Part shown: in pieces, positions 9,730 to 17,745 of the stretch
How the letters are laid out: the number at the start of each line of letters is the position of its first letter
How positions within the stretch are numbered: position 1 is the stretch's first letter
Source: Candidatus Puniceispirillum sp.
Lineage (GTDB): Bacteria > Pseudomonadota > Alphaproteobacteria > Puniceispirillales > Puniceispirillaceae
Assembly: GCA_028382965.1 (NCBI GenBank)
Contig: JAOEUK010000008.1
Coordinates: 36,891 to 100,890, forward strand
Length of the DNA stretch: 64,000 nt
Direction: 5' to 3'
Made by a program: the position numbers and the translations under genes
The notes under the pieces: model-generated
The model's database searches: none
Told to the model about the DNA's origin: nothing
Seen by the model: only the letters and a program-made list of their open reading frames with translations

Positions 9730-10978
9730 AGCGCAAGGCCTCAGCTGGAGCAATTCGAGATGCCCGCCAAGCAGGATACATACTTGCAAGAAAAGATAAC
9801 CCTAGAGCCATTAAAACAACATAAAGTACTTCTTTTGAGTCAATCTTTGCTGGCAAATTTGAAAGAAAATAAATTTCTGCAGCAAAAAGTTCTGCCCCAG
9901 ACAAAAACTCAATACAATTCTTAATTGTGTCAATATTCCAACAAAATAACATTCCAACTAAGGTTCCACAAAATGTACCAACAATACCAATACTGGCGCC
10001 TGTCATAAAAAATACACGAAGAATGTTACCGCTGCTTGCACCCATTGTGCGCAGTACCGCAATATCTGAGTTTTTAGAACGAACAAGCATTATCATCGAT
10101 GAGATTATATTAAAAGCAGCAACAAGAATAATCAGTGTCAGAATCAGGAACATAACATTGCGCTCAACTTGTAATGCATTCAAAAAGTTACGGTTACGTT
10201 CCATCCAATCAAAAACTCTTAAATCTGAGTCCACAACCCCACGAACTTGATGTCTCAATGATGCAATCTCTTCTGGCGCAGACACATAAATCTCTAGACC
10301 AGACACAGACTTTTCATACCCCAAAAAAGAAGCAGCTAAATCTAGTGGCATGAAAACAAAACTTGAGTCGTATTCATACATACCAACATTAAAAATGCCG
10401 GCAATTTTGAACTTCCGGCGCATAGGCACTGTGCCAAATGCCGTTGTTTTTCCCCTTGCCGTTGTTAAAGTGATGCTGTTACCAGCACTAACTCCTAATT
10501 TAAGGGCCATCTCATGCCCAATCAAAACCCCATCTTTATTACGGAACTGGTTGATATCGTTCTCTGTAAGTGAATTCCATAAAGGTTTGCGGACTGCCAG
10601 ATCAGACCAACGGACACCACGCACAACAGCTCCGATACTAACCCTATTTTGCGTCGCCATAATCTGACCTTCAATTTGCGGCGTTACCGCAATCACATTG
10701 GGCATATCAGTAATTTTGAGCGCAAGTTCATCAAAGTCGGCAATGCCAACTGGTTTATTGGAGTAAACAGCAACATGGCCATTGAGCCCCAAAATGCGGC
10801 CAACAAGTTCAGCTCGAAATCCATTCATAACCGACATCACAACAATCAAGGTAGCCACGCCGAGCGTGATGCCAGCTACAGAAAACCAAGCAATTACCGA
10901 AACAAATCCTTCTGCCCTGCGTGAACGCATGTAGCGAAACGCTAGCATACGTTCGACTGAAGAAAAAAAATGTTGCAT
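9722..10978 (-). CDS. lolC: Lipoprotein-releasing system permease LolC/LolE family
   Basis: Inner-membrane subunit of the lipoprotein export ABC transporter. The 418 residues have one N-terminal membrane helix (about 25-50, SVIAWFSVAGITLGVATL), a large periplasmic domain, and three C-terminal helices, the LolC/E layout; MSVMNGFRAEL after the first helix is a family hallmark. Only one permease gene is present next to lolD, as in many alphaproteobacteria that use a single LolF-like protein, presumably as a homodimer. Follows proS and overlaps lolD. Confidence 0.93.
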   Translation of the reverse strand: MQHFFSSVERMLAFRYMRSRRAEGFVSVIAWFSVAGITLGVATLIVVMSVMNGFRAELVGRILGLNGHVAVYSNKPVGIADFDELALKITDMPNVIAVTPQIEGQIMATQNRVSIGAVVRGVRWSDLAVRKPLWNSLTENDINQFRNKDGVLIGHEMALKLGVSAGNSITLTTARGKTTAFGTVPMRRKFKIAGIFNVGMYEYDSSFVFMPLDLAASFLGYEKSVSGLEIYVSAPEEIASLRHQVRGVVDSDLRVFDWMERNRNFLNALQVERNVMFLILTLIILVAAFNIISSMIMLVRSKNSDIAVLRTMGASSGNILRVFFMTGASIGIVGTFCGTLVGMLFCWNIDTIKNCIEFLSGAELFAAEIYFLSNLPAKIDSKEVLYVVLMALGLSFLASMYPAWRASRIAPAEALRYE

Positions 10979-11032
10979 TTGTTCGCCCTTTAAACCACTT
11001 GTGCGCCTACATGTTTCTTTAGAATTTTATTT

Positions 11033-12349
11033 TTATGCTACATTAGAAACTAACTTTAAGGCTTCAGATGGTGACACCTCGAAGGTCTCACCAGTCTTTC
11101 GCCTTTTTACCTCAACCACACTATTTTGCATGCCACGTGGTCCGACAACAATTTGCCATGGGATTCCAATCAAATCCATTGCCGCAAGCTTTGCCCCGGG
11201 CCGTTCGTCACGATCATCAAGCAACGGATCCGCTGATGTCTCAATCAAATCACTATATAGTGTTTCACACGTCTTATCACAAATTTTGTCCCCTGGTTTT
11301 AAATTGACCACAGCAACCCCAAATGGAGCAACAGAATCTGGCCAAATGATACCCTTGTCATCATGGCTTGCTTCAATAATACCGCCAACAAGACGCGACA
11401 CCCCAATGCCATAAGATCCCATATGAACCGGAACAATTTTCCCATCAGGACCACTCACATTTGCCCCCATCGCCGCCGAATATTTGGCACCAAAATAAAA
11501 AATATGGCCAATTTCAATGCCTCGCATCGTCATTAAATCCAAATCGGAAACGGGACAGTTATCCGGATCATGCTTTTCATCAGCCCGCGCATAAATTGAT
11601 ATGAATTTATCTACAAAAGGCTGTAAATCTGAAGCATAATCAATATCTGCAAGAAGATCTGCCTGTAGCCAATCTTTGTGAAAATAAACACCGCTCTCAC
11701 CAGTTTCTGCCAAAATGATAAACTCGTGGCTCATATCTCCGCCAATCGGCCCAGTATCAGCCTCCATTGGAATAGCTGTAAGGCCCATTCTTGCAAAAGT
11801 CTTTAAATAGGACACGAACATCTTGTTATAGGCCTTTCGCGCACCATCTGCATCGAGATCAAACGAATAAGCATCTTTCATGAGAAATTCACGTCCCCGC
11901 ATAATGCCAAACCGCGGCCGCACCTCATCCCGGAACTTCCACTGAATGTGATATAGATTTAACGGCAACGATTTATAACTCCTAACATGCGAGCGAAAAA
12001 TATCAGTTACCTGCTCTTCATTTGTTGGTCCAAAAAGCATGGCACGATCATGCCGATCAGTGACGCGAAGCATTTCAGCACCATAATCATCGTAACGTCC
12101 AGACTCTTGCCAGATTTCAGCTGGCTGGATTGTTGGCATTAATATTTCTAAAGCTCCAGAGCGCTCTTGCTCCTCCCGGACAATATTCGAAATCTTATCA
12201 AGCACACGCTTTCCCAGAGGCAACCAGGAATAAATACCAGCGCTAGATTGCTGGATCATGCCCGCACGAAGCATTAACCTGTGCGATGCTATTTGTGCCT
12301 CTTTTGGCGTTTCTTTTAGAACAGGTAAAAAATACTGACTTAAACGCAT
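11033..12349 (-). CDS. proS: Prolyl-tRNA synthetase, short alphaproteobacterial type
   Basis: Charges tRNA-Pro. At 438 residues it is the short form found in alphaproteobacteria and mitochondria, lacking the ~180-residue editing (INS) domain of the E. coli enzyme. Class II motifs are visible: motif 1 around [17 protein letters not shown], motif 2 around [20 protein letters not shown], the proline-binding [11 protein letters not shown] region near residue 215, and motif 3 near [18 protein letters not shown]-terminal anticodon domain follows. Since the cis editing domain is missing, mischarged Ala-tRNA-Pro would need a trans-acting YbaK/ProXp protein, which is not in this window. Confidence 0.96.
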   Translation of the reverse strand: MRLSQYFLPVLKETPKEAQIASHRLMLRAGMIQQSSAGIYSWLPLGKRVLDKISNIVREEQERSGALEILMPTIQPAEIWQESGRYDDYGAEMLRVTDRHDRAMLFGPTNEEQVTDIFRSHVRSYKSLPLNLYHIQWKFRDEVRPRFGIMRGREFLMKDAYSFDLDADGARKAYNKMFVSYLKTFARMGLTAIPMEADTGPIGGDMSHEFIILAETGESGVYFHKDWLQADLLADIDYASDLQPFVDKFISIYARADEKHDPDNCPVSDLDLMTMRGIEIGHIFYFGAKYSAAMGANVSGPDGKIVPVHMGSYGIGVSRLVGGIIEASHDDKGIIWPDSVAPFGVAVVNLKPGDKICDKTCETLYSDLIETSADPLLDDRDERPGAKLAAMDLIGIPWQIVVGPRGMQNSVVEVKRRKTGETFEVSPSEALKLVSNVA

Positions 12350-12415
12350 TTAATTTCCTTCTTTTGAAAAGATTACATCATCTTGCCGTGCGACTAGCTG
12401 AATAAAAGATGTCGT

Positions 12416-12421
12416 ATTATA
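12416..12421 (-). promoter_or_regulatory. Possible -10 element upstream of proS
   Basis: A perfect TATAAT on the minus strand, 67 bases upstream of the proS start, in the 103-base gap after the hydrolase gene. No convincing -35 hexamer is found at 16-18 bases (TCATCT at 17), so this is a weak candidate for the proS-lolC-lolD promoter. Confidence 0.25.
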
Positions 12422-12448
12422 ATTTTATCGTCAAATTAAGATGAGAAT

Positions 12449-12465
12449 GCCCTTAACGCAAGGGC
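12449..12465 (-). terminator. Hairpin overlapping the hydrolase stop codon
   Basis: GCCCTT-GCGTT-AAGGGC on the minus strand, perfect 6-base GC-rich arms, 5-base loop, overlapping the TAA at 12453-12455. No proper T tract follows (ATTCTCATC), so it may slow or partly terminate transcription from the upstream gene rather than act as a full intrinsic terminator. Confidence 0.3.
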
Positions 12466-13538
12466 CACAACCCATCTTGATTAAAAACCTCTTCCAATAA
12501 GGCTTCATCAACTAAATTAAGCTGGTCTGGCGCCCATCTTGGATTTTTGTCTTTATCAACAAGAAGTGCGCGCACTCCTTCAACAAAATCAGGGCGCCGA
12601 ATCATCCGCAAGGCCAAATTATAATCAAGAGAAATCGCTTGATCAGCGCTTTCAAAACCCTCTGTAACCTTTAACAGCTTACAGAAAAGCTTTATGGAAA
12701 ATGGACAATGTTCGGCAAACGCTGTCACAACTTGTTTTACAAAGGTGTCATTCGGCCTAATCAAATACAAATCTTGTGCCCGATTTTGCATTTCTTCAGC
12801 TGATACATCACTCCCAAAAATATGATTGATAGATGGCATATGCTGATTAAGAGCCGGAAGTCCTGGATCCATTCGATATGATGTGATCACCTGATCGATT
12901 GCAGCCGTTTCGCATTTCAAAAGTGCCTTTCTCAACGCTTCAATTTGCTCGCATGAAACCATCGCGCTGGCAAGGCCAAGCATGATGCAGCTTGCCCCAT
13001 CAATAACATACCCCGTCATCCCTAAGAGACGTGCAACAGGAATTGGACAACGCCCCAAGAACAGGCTTGCTCCAACATCAGGGAACAGCCCAATACTGCT
13101 TTCTGGCATCGCAAATTGGGTAGTTTCAGTCACGATAATATGGCTGGAATGTTCGGCAAGGCCGGCACCACCACCCATTACTAAACCATCACATAAAGCT
13201 ATAACTGGTTTGCCAAATTCTGCGATGGCAAGATCAGCTAAGTACTCCCCTTGAAAAAATAAGTCTGCCGCATCGACATTTCTTGCCAAGAGAGCCTCAC
13301 GGACTTGTCGTATGTCACCGCCAGCACAAAAAGCACGAGAAGCACTGCTGCAAATCACCACATGACCAATAGCTGGATCATCCTTCCAGCAAACAAAAAT
13401 ATCACGAAGCAACCAAACCATATCATAATTTAAAGCGTTCAGCGTCTCTGGTCTATCCAGAACAACTACCCCAACAACCCCAACAACATAATAGTGGACG
13501 TTATCATTAACGTTCTTATGATTGTGATCTTGCAGCAT
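12453..13538 (-). CDS. Enoyl-CoA hydratase/isomerase family, 3-hydroxyisobutyryl-CoA hydrolase type
   Basis: Crotonase-fold protein of 361 residues, the length of 3-hydroxyisobutyryl-CoA hydrolase (valine breakdown) rather than the ~260 of enoyl-CoA hydratases. Visible motifs: LDRPETLNALN near residue 27, the oxyanion-hole FCAGGDIRQVRE near 70, DGLVMGGGAGLA near 114, and MPESSIGLFPDVGASLFLG near 142, whose Glu and Asp are the catalytic pair of HIBYL-CoA hydrolases. The C-terminal third resembles the HIBCH-specific extension. It is divergent from hemB with a 66-base gap. Another short-chain hydroxyacyl-CoA hydrolase activity is possible. Confidence 0.85.
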   Translation of the reverse strand: MLQDHNHKNVNDNVHYYVVGVVGVVVLDRPETLNALNYDMVWLLRDIFVCWKDDPAIGHVVICSSASRAFCAGGDIRQVREALLARNVDAADLFFQGEYLADLAIAEFGKPVIALCDGLVMGGGAGLAEHSSHIIVTETTQFAMPESSIGLFPDVGASLFLGRCPIPVARLLGMTGYVIDGASCIMLGLASAMVSCEQIEALRKALLKCETAAIDQVITSYRMDPGLPALNQHMPSINHIFGSDVSAEEMQNRAQDLYLIRPNDTFVKQVVTAFAEHCPFSIKLFCKLLKVTEGFESADQAISLDYNLALRMIRRPDFVEGVRALLVDKDKNPRWAPDQLNLVDEALLEEVFNQDGLWPLR

Positions 13539-13604
13539 TGCAGAAAGCTTTCCAGATCGTTATGGTCTTAATAAGGTTACGTTAATGAATGGATTAAACA
13601 GCTC

Positions 13605-14603
13605 ATGAGTAGAGGTCAATACCCTTCCACGCGAATGCGGCGCAACCGACAGACAGCTTTTTCTCGCCGTCTTGTTGCTGAAACGCGCATCAATACGGCT
13701 GATCTGATTTGGCCTCTATTCGTTGTCGAAGGGACAAATATCATACAAAATGTAAAATCCATGCCCGGGGTAAATCGCTATTCCATTGATTGTCTTCAAG
13801 ACCAAGCAGCCAAGGCAGTCGAAATGAAAATTCCAGCTATTGCGATTTTTCCGTCCATTGATACTGAGCTCAAAGATGACTCTGGCAGCCTCGCACGTGA
13901 TGGCGATAACCTTGTTTGCCGTGCAGTAAAGGCTATAAAATCGGCCTACCCAAATCTTGGAATTGTGTGTGATGTAGCACTGGATCCTTTTACCTCACAT
14001 GGGCACGATGGCCTTCTCAAAGAAGGTGAAATTTTGAATGATGAAACTATTGCTGTCCTATGCGAACAGGCCATTCATCAGGCTAATGCAGGCTGTGATA
14101 TTATTGCTCCATCAGATATGATGGACGGGCGTATTGGCATCATCCGGGCTGCACTTGATGGTGCTGGACACCAAAATATTCAAATTATGGCCTATGCTGC
14201 CAAATTTGCGTCAGGATTCTATGGACCATTCCGTGACGCTGTTCGTACTGGGGCATTGATTGGTAAAACTGAAAAATCAACATATCAAATGGATCCTGGA
14301 AATAGCGATGAAGCCATGCATGAGATCGCACTCGACCTTGCCGAAGGGGCTGACATAATTATCATAAAGCCTGGCATGCCGTATCTAGATATTCTTGCAC
14401 GAGCTAAGGCTGAATTTGGTGTGCCCTGTGTTGCCTATCAAGTATCTGGCGAGTATTCGATGCTTTGCGCCGCTTTTAACCAAGGATGGCTGGATCGTGA
14501 AACCACGATTACAGAAGTTATGATCTCTTTCAAGCGTGCAGGCGCTGATGCCGTAATTACCTATTTTGCTCCAGAAATAGCCGCCATACTAAATCAGTCC
14601 TGA
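13605..14603 (+). CDS. hemB: Delta-aminolevulinic acid dehydratase (porphobilinogen synthase)
   Basis: Condenses two 5-aminolevulinate molecules to porphobilinogen in heme, siroheme and corrin synthesis. The 332-residue protein shows both Schiff-base lysines: Lys200 in MAYAAKFASGFYGPFRDA and Lys255 in IIIKPGMPYLD. The metal-site segment at 122-136 reads CDVALDPFTSHGHDG, with Asp and Ala where zinc-dependent enzymes have cysteines, so this belongs to the zinc-independent, magnesium-type group. Transcribed alone on the plus strand, divergent from the HIBYL-CoA hydrolase-like gene. Confidence 0.97.
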   Translation: MSRGQYPSTRMRRNRQTAFSRRLVAETRINTADLIWPLFVVEGTNIIQNVKSMPGVNRYSIDCLQDQAAKAVEMKIPAIAIFPSIDTELKDDSGSLARDGDNLVCRAVKAIKSAYPNLGIVCDVALDPFTSHGHDGLLKEGEILNDETIAVLCEQAIHQANAGCDIIAPSDMMDGRIGIIRAALDGAGHQNIQIMAYAAKFASGFYGPFRDAVRTGALIGKTEKSTYQMDPGNSDEAMHEIALDLAEGADIIIIKPGMPYLDILARAKAEFGVPCVAYQVSGEYSMLCAAFNQGWLDRETTITEVMISFKRAGADAVITYFAPEIAAILNQS

Positions 14604-14699
14604 TTACCGTTCAATTTTCTAATTTCTGTGAAATTATACCTAATAAGATATTCAAGTAACTAAGCTTTTTATTAAAATAAAAAATTGTGACATTGATAA

Positions 14700-14728
14700 T
14701 TGACCAAAAATTTAATTGCTAAAAATAT
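14700..14728 (+). promoter_or_regulatory. Candidate promoter for the threonine dehydratase gene
   Basis: TTGACC (14700-14705), 17-base spacer, AAATAT (14723-14728). It lies in the 212-base AT-rich gap between hemB and the dehydratase at 14816, correctly oriented. The match to sigma-70 boxes is moderate and AT-rich DNA gives false hits. Confidence 0.35.
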
Positions 14729-14815
14729 TTAAAACAACCGATTAAAAAACGCTTCTAGATTGGATTTTTTAAAGAGCCTTTTTAATCAAAAAAAGGTTAT
14801 AAAAGAGAGAAGTCG

Positions 14816-16033
14816 ATGACGGTGACAGCTAAACGAGTTCGAGAGGCAGCGACGTTACTAAAGGGAAGTGTTATTCGTACGCCAATGTTACCAGCGCCAA
14901 TGCTATCTCATAACTTTGGATGCAACTTGTTTTTGAAGCTGGAATGCCTCCAACACACGTCATCATTTAAGGCGCGCGGTGCATTAAATGCACTGCTTGG
15001 CCTTAATAAAGAACAGCTAAAACATGGCGTTATAGCAATGTCAGCAGGAAACCATGCACAGGCTGTCGCTTATCATACAAAACGCATGGGAATTTCTGCG
15101 ACAATAGTTATGCCAGCTCAAACACCCTTTGCAAAAGTAGCACGCACAAGAGCATTCGGAGCAACTGTTGTGCTTGAAGGGCGCAACCTCAACGAATGTG
15201 AAGGCACAGTTAACAGGTTAATTCACGAAAATGCTCTGACACTTATACATCCTTATGACAATGAATTAGTAATGATGGGACAAGGCACTGTAGGACTTGA
15301 AATGTTAACTGATGAACTAGACTTAGACGTTCTTATTGTTCCGATTGGAGGTGGTGGATTGATTGGAGGGATTGCAACAATTGCGCGCGAAATGCGCCCA
15401 AATATAAAAATTTATGGTGTTCAGACCGAACTTTATCCAACTATGAAACTTGCAGTTGCAGGAAAAAAAATTACCTGTGGCGGAGAAACATTGGCTGAAG
15501 GCATCGCTGTCAAAAAACCAGGTGAAGTTACTTTGCCCGTAATCCGGTCACTTGTTGACGATATACTACTAGTCAATGAACGTGAACTTGAGTGGTCAGT
15601 GGGCGCCTTGGTTGAGCAACAGCGTATTGTTGCCGAGGGAGCCGGTGCCGCTGGCATTGCTGCTATTCATGCCAACCCGTCATTATTTTCTGGTAAAAAA
15701 GTAGGAACAGTTATTTGTGGCGGCAACATTGACCCAAGGCTTCTAGCATCCATATTAAATAGAAACATGGCTGTAGATGGTCGAATTGCCCGTTTGCGAA
15801 TTGATATTTCTGATGAACCCGGCATGCTAGCTGCAATCACTGCATCAATCGGTAAATGCGGTGGTAATATTGTGGAAATATATCACCAGCGTTTATTTTA
15901 TGATGTTCCAGCAAAACTAGCAAAAATTGATGCCGTAATCGAAACGCGCGGTCCTGATCATGTTGATGAAATTATTTCATCTCTTCGTGCAACTAATTTT
16001 CAAGTCAGGCAAATGGAAAATAATGCAACTTAA
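14816..16033 (+). CDS. ilvA: Threonine dehydratase with C-terminal ACT domain
   Basis: PLP enzyme deaminating threonine to 2-oxobutyrate, the entry to isoleucine synthesis. The 405 residues comprise a fold-type II catalytic domain with Lys52 in SSFKARGA as the PLP lysine, SAGNHAQAVAY near 78, and the glycine loop GGGGLIGG near 180. A single ACT domain (about residues 325-400, starting RLRIDISDEPGMLAAIT) follows. This is the short form, unlike the ~510-residue E. coli IlvA with two ACT-like repeats; such short forms may be biosynthetic or catabolic. A second PLP dehydratase without ACT lies at 30768. Confidence 0.9.
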   Translation: MTVTAKRVREAATLLKGSVIRTPMLPAPMLSHNFGCNLFLKLECLQHTSSFKARGALNALLGLNKEQLKHGVIAMSAGNHAQAVAYHTKRMGISATIVMPAQTPFAKVARTRAFGATVVLEGRNLNECEGTVNRLIHENALTLIHPYDNELVMMGQGTVGLEMLTDELDLDVLIVPIGGGGLIGGIATIAREMRPNIKIYGVQTELYPTMKLAVAGKKITCGGETLAEGIAVKKPGEVTLPVIRSLVDDILLVNERELEWSVGALVEQQRIVAEGAGAAGIAAIHANPSLFSGKKVGTVICGGNIDPRLLASILNRNMAVDGRIARLRIDISDEPGMLAAITASIGKCGGNIVEIYHQRLFYDVPAKLAKIDAVIETRGPDHVDEIISSLRATNFQVRQMENNAT

Positions 16034-16108
16034 GTCCCGTTGGAAAATCTATAACCTTGATGTTGAATACATCTTCATTTACTCACCACTTATTAGGCAA
16101 TCTAAAAA

Positions 16109-16885
16109 ATGGATCAAGACAACCGACTACATCGCAGGATACCACTGCCTATGCGTCTAAGCATGCAAAGTGTTTGCCCTTATATAAAAGGGCAAACAGA
16201 GCAGCGTATCGCAGTAGACATTGCAAACAACCCTCAATGCCATGAAGAACTAGCAACCGCCGGATTTCGCCGCGTAGAAAACTGGGTGTATCGGCCAGCC
16301 TGCCCCCAATGCAATGCTTGCACACCATGGCGCGTTGATGTTTCTGGTTTTTCCCCGAGCCGTAGCATGGCTCGCATCATTCGAAAAAACAATGACCTAA
16401 CCAGAATCATTTCAAGCCCTAATCCAAAAGAGGAACATTACACCCTTTTTAAAAGCTACGTTACCACCCGGCACAACGAAGGCCAGATGGCCAAAATGGA
16501 TCAACAAGATTTTACGAGCATGATCAGTAACAGTCCGATAGAGACAGTTTTGATTAGCTATAAAGATTGTGAAAGCAAGCTTTTTGCCAGTGTTCTCGTA
16601 GACATACAATCTGATGGATTGAGCGCAGTTTACAGTTTTTTTGACTCAACATTAAAATCACGCTCACTTGGAATTTTCATGGTTCTTGATTTATTTGCGG
16701 TTGCCAAGGAAATACAATTAGATTGGCTCTACCTTGGATATTTTGTAGAAGGAAACACAAAAATGAATTATAAGGCGCGCTTTGAACCGGCGGAAATTTT
16801 TCAGGATGGTCAATGGCAGGCGGCAAGCACCTTACGCGTTAAAACCGAACCTCCACGAATCTCTTTAAATAGGATAGGTCAGTGA
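16109..16885 (+). CDS. bpt: Aspartate/glutamate leucyltransferase (N-end rule)
   Basis: Transfers leucine from Leu-tRNA to proteins with N-terminal Asp or Glu, marking them for ClpS/ClpAP degradation. The 258-residue product has the conserved N-terminal cysteines: Cys23 in SVCPYIKGQTEQR and Cys65/68/71 in ACPQCNACTPWRV. The C-terminal GNAT-like half contains YSFFDSTLKSRSLGIFMVLD and LYLGYFVEGNTKMNYKARFEP. It overlaps the following DUF1445 gene by 4 bases. Several in-frame ATGs exist near the start; MRLSMQSVCPY at residue 15 is an alternative. Confidence 0.93.
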   Translation: MDQDNRLHRRIPLPMRLSMQSVCPYIKGQTEQRIAVDIANNPQCHEELATAGFRRVENWVYRPACPQCNACTPWRVDVSGFSPSRSMARIIRKNNDLTRIISSPNPKEEHYTLFKSYVTTRHNEGQMAKMDQQDFTSMISNSPIETVLISYKDCESKLFASVLVDIQSDGLSAVYSFFDSTLKSRSLGIFMVLDLFAVAKEIQLDWLYLGYFVEGNTKMNYKARFEPAEIFQDGQWQAASTLRVKTEPPRISLNRIGQ

Positions 16886-17700
16886 AAAACTCCTTTGAAC
16901 AACTGCGCCAGAACAGCCAAACCGATGTGCGATCTAAAATCCGTTCCGGGTCTTATTGCGATCATACATCAGGGCTTGCACAGGGATTTTTACAAGCCAA
17001 TGTAGTGATTCTAGAAAAATCCTATGCATATAATTTTATAAAATTTTGTGAACGAAACAGAAAGCCATGCCCGCTTGTGGGAGTAACACAAATAGGATCA
17101 CCATATCTTCATACCCTTGGAACTGATATTGATATAAGAACAGATGTTCCATCTTACAATATCTACCGGTATGGCGTGTTAGATGACACGATTACTGATA
17201 TCACAACTCTGTGGACCGATCAGATGGTTGGATTTGCGCTAGGTTGTTCATTTACCTTTGAGCATGAGTTGATCCGCGCAGGCATCCCTATTTGGCACAT
17301 AGATAATGATCGTACGGTGCCCATGTTTAAAACCAGCATAAAAACAATTCAAGCCGGGCCATTTTTTGGTCCAATGGTTGTAAGTATGCGCGCCGTTCCA
17401 ATTAAAAAATTGGCTATGGTTCGCGCTATCTCAGCAAATTTTCAGATGGCTCATGGTGCACCAGTGCATTGGGGTAATCCCGCCGATATTGGGATTGCCG
17501 ATCTGAACGCGCCGGACTGGGGAGATCCATCACCCATTGGCGATTGTGAAATTGCGGTATTCTGGGCATGTGGTGTGACCCCACAAGCGGCAATTCTTCA
17601 GGCAAAACCAAAAATTTCAATTACGCACAAACCAGGACGAATGCTTATTACCGATATCGCCGAAGATGCCGAAGTCCCAAGCATATTAACCACAGGATAA
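16882..17700 (+). CDS. DUF1445 family protein (D-glutamate cyclase-like / putative hydro-lyase)
   Basis: 272-residue member of the UPF0317/DUF1445 family. Family features are the early GLAQGFLQANVVIL segment, the KPCPLVG block, LGTDIDIRTDVPSYNIYRYG, the central GCSFTFEHELIRAGIPIWHID, and the C-terminal HWGNPADIGIADLNAPDWGD. The family fold is shared with mammalian D-glutamate cyclase (DGLUCY), and some bacterial members are annotated as hydro-lyases, so a D-glutamate to 5-oxo-D-proline reaction is possible but unproven here. Start ATG overlaps the bpt stop by 4 bases, implying co-translation. Converges on parC. Confidence 0.85.
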   Translation: MKNSFEQLRQNSQTDVRSKIRSGSYCDHTSGLAQGFLQANVVILEKSYAYNFIKFCERNRKPCPLVGVTQIGSPYLHTLGTDIDIRTDVPSYNIYRYGVLDDTITDITTLWTDQMVGFALGCSFTFEHELIRAGIPIWHIDNDRTVPMFKTSIKTIQAGPFFGPMVVSMRAVPIKKLAMVRAISANFQMAHGAPVHWGNPADIGIADLNAPDWGDPSPIGDCEIAVFWACGVTPQAAILQAKPKISITHKPGRMLITDIAEDAEVPSILTTG

Positions 17701-17706
17701 TCCAAT

Positions 17707-17732
17707 AATAATCATACCCATAGAAGATTATT
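17707..17732. terminator. Hairpin in the convergent gap between the DUF1445 gene and parC
   Basis: AATAATC and GATTATT form perfect 7-base arms with a 12-base loop, in the 45-base gap between two convergent genes. A shared bidirectional terminator would be expected here, but the stem is AT-rich and no clear T tract follows. Confidence 0.25.
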
Positions 17733-17745
17733 GATCATCATAAGG

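Noticed and set aside
16057..16245. Plus-strand ORF overlapping the start of bpt in another frame
   Set aside because: It lies over the well-supported bpt frame and has no recognisable motif.
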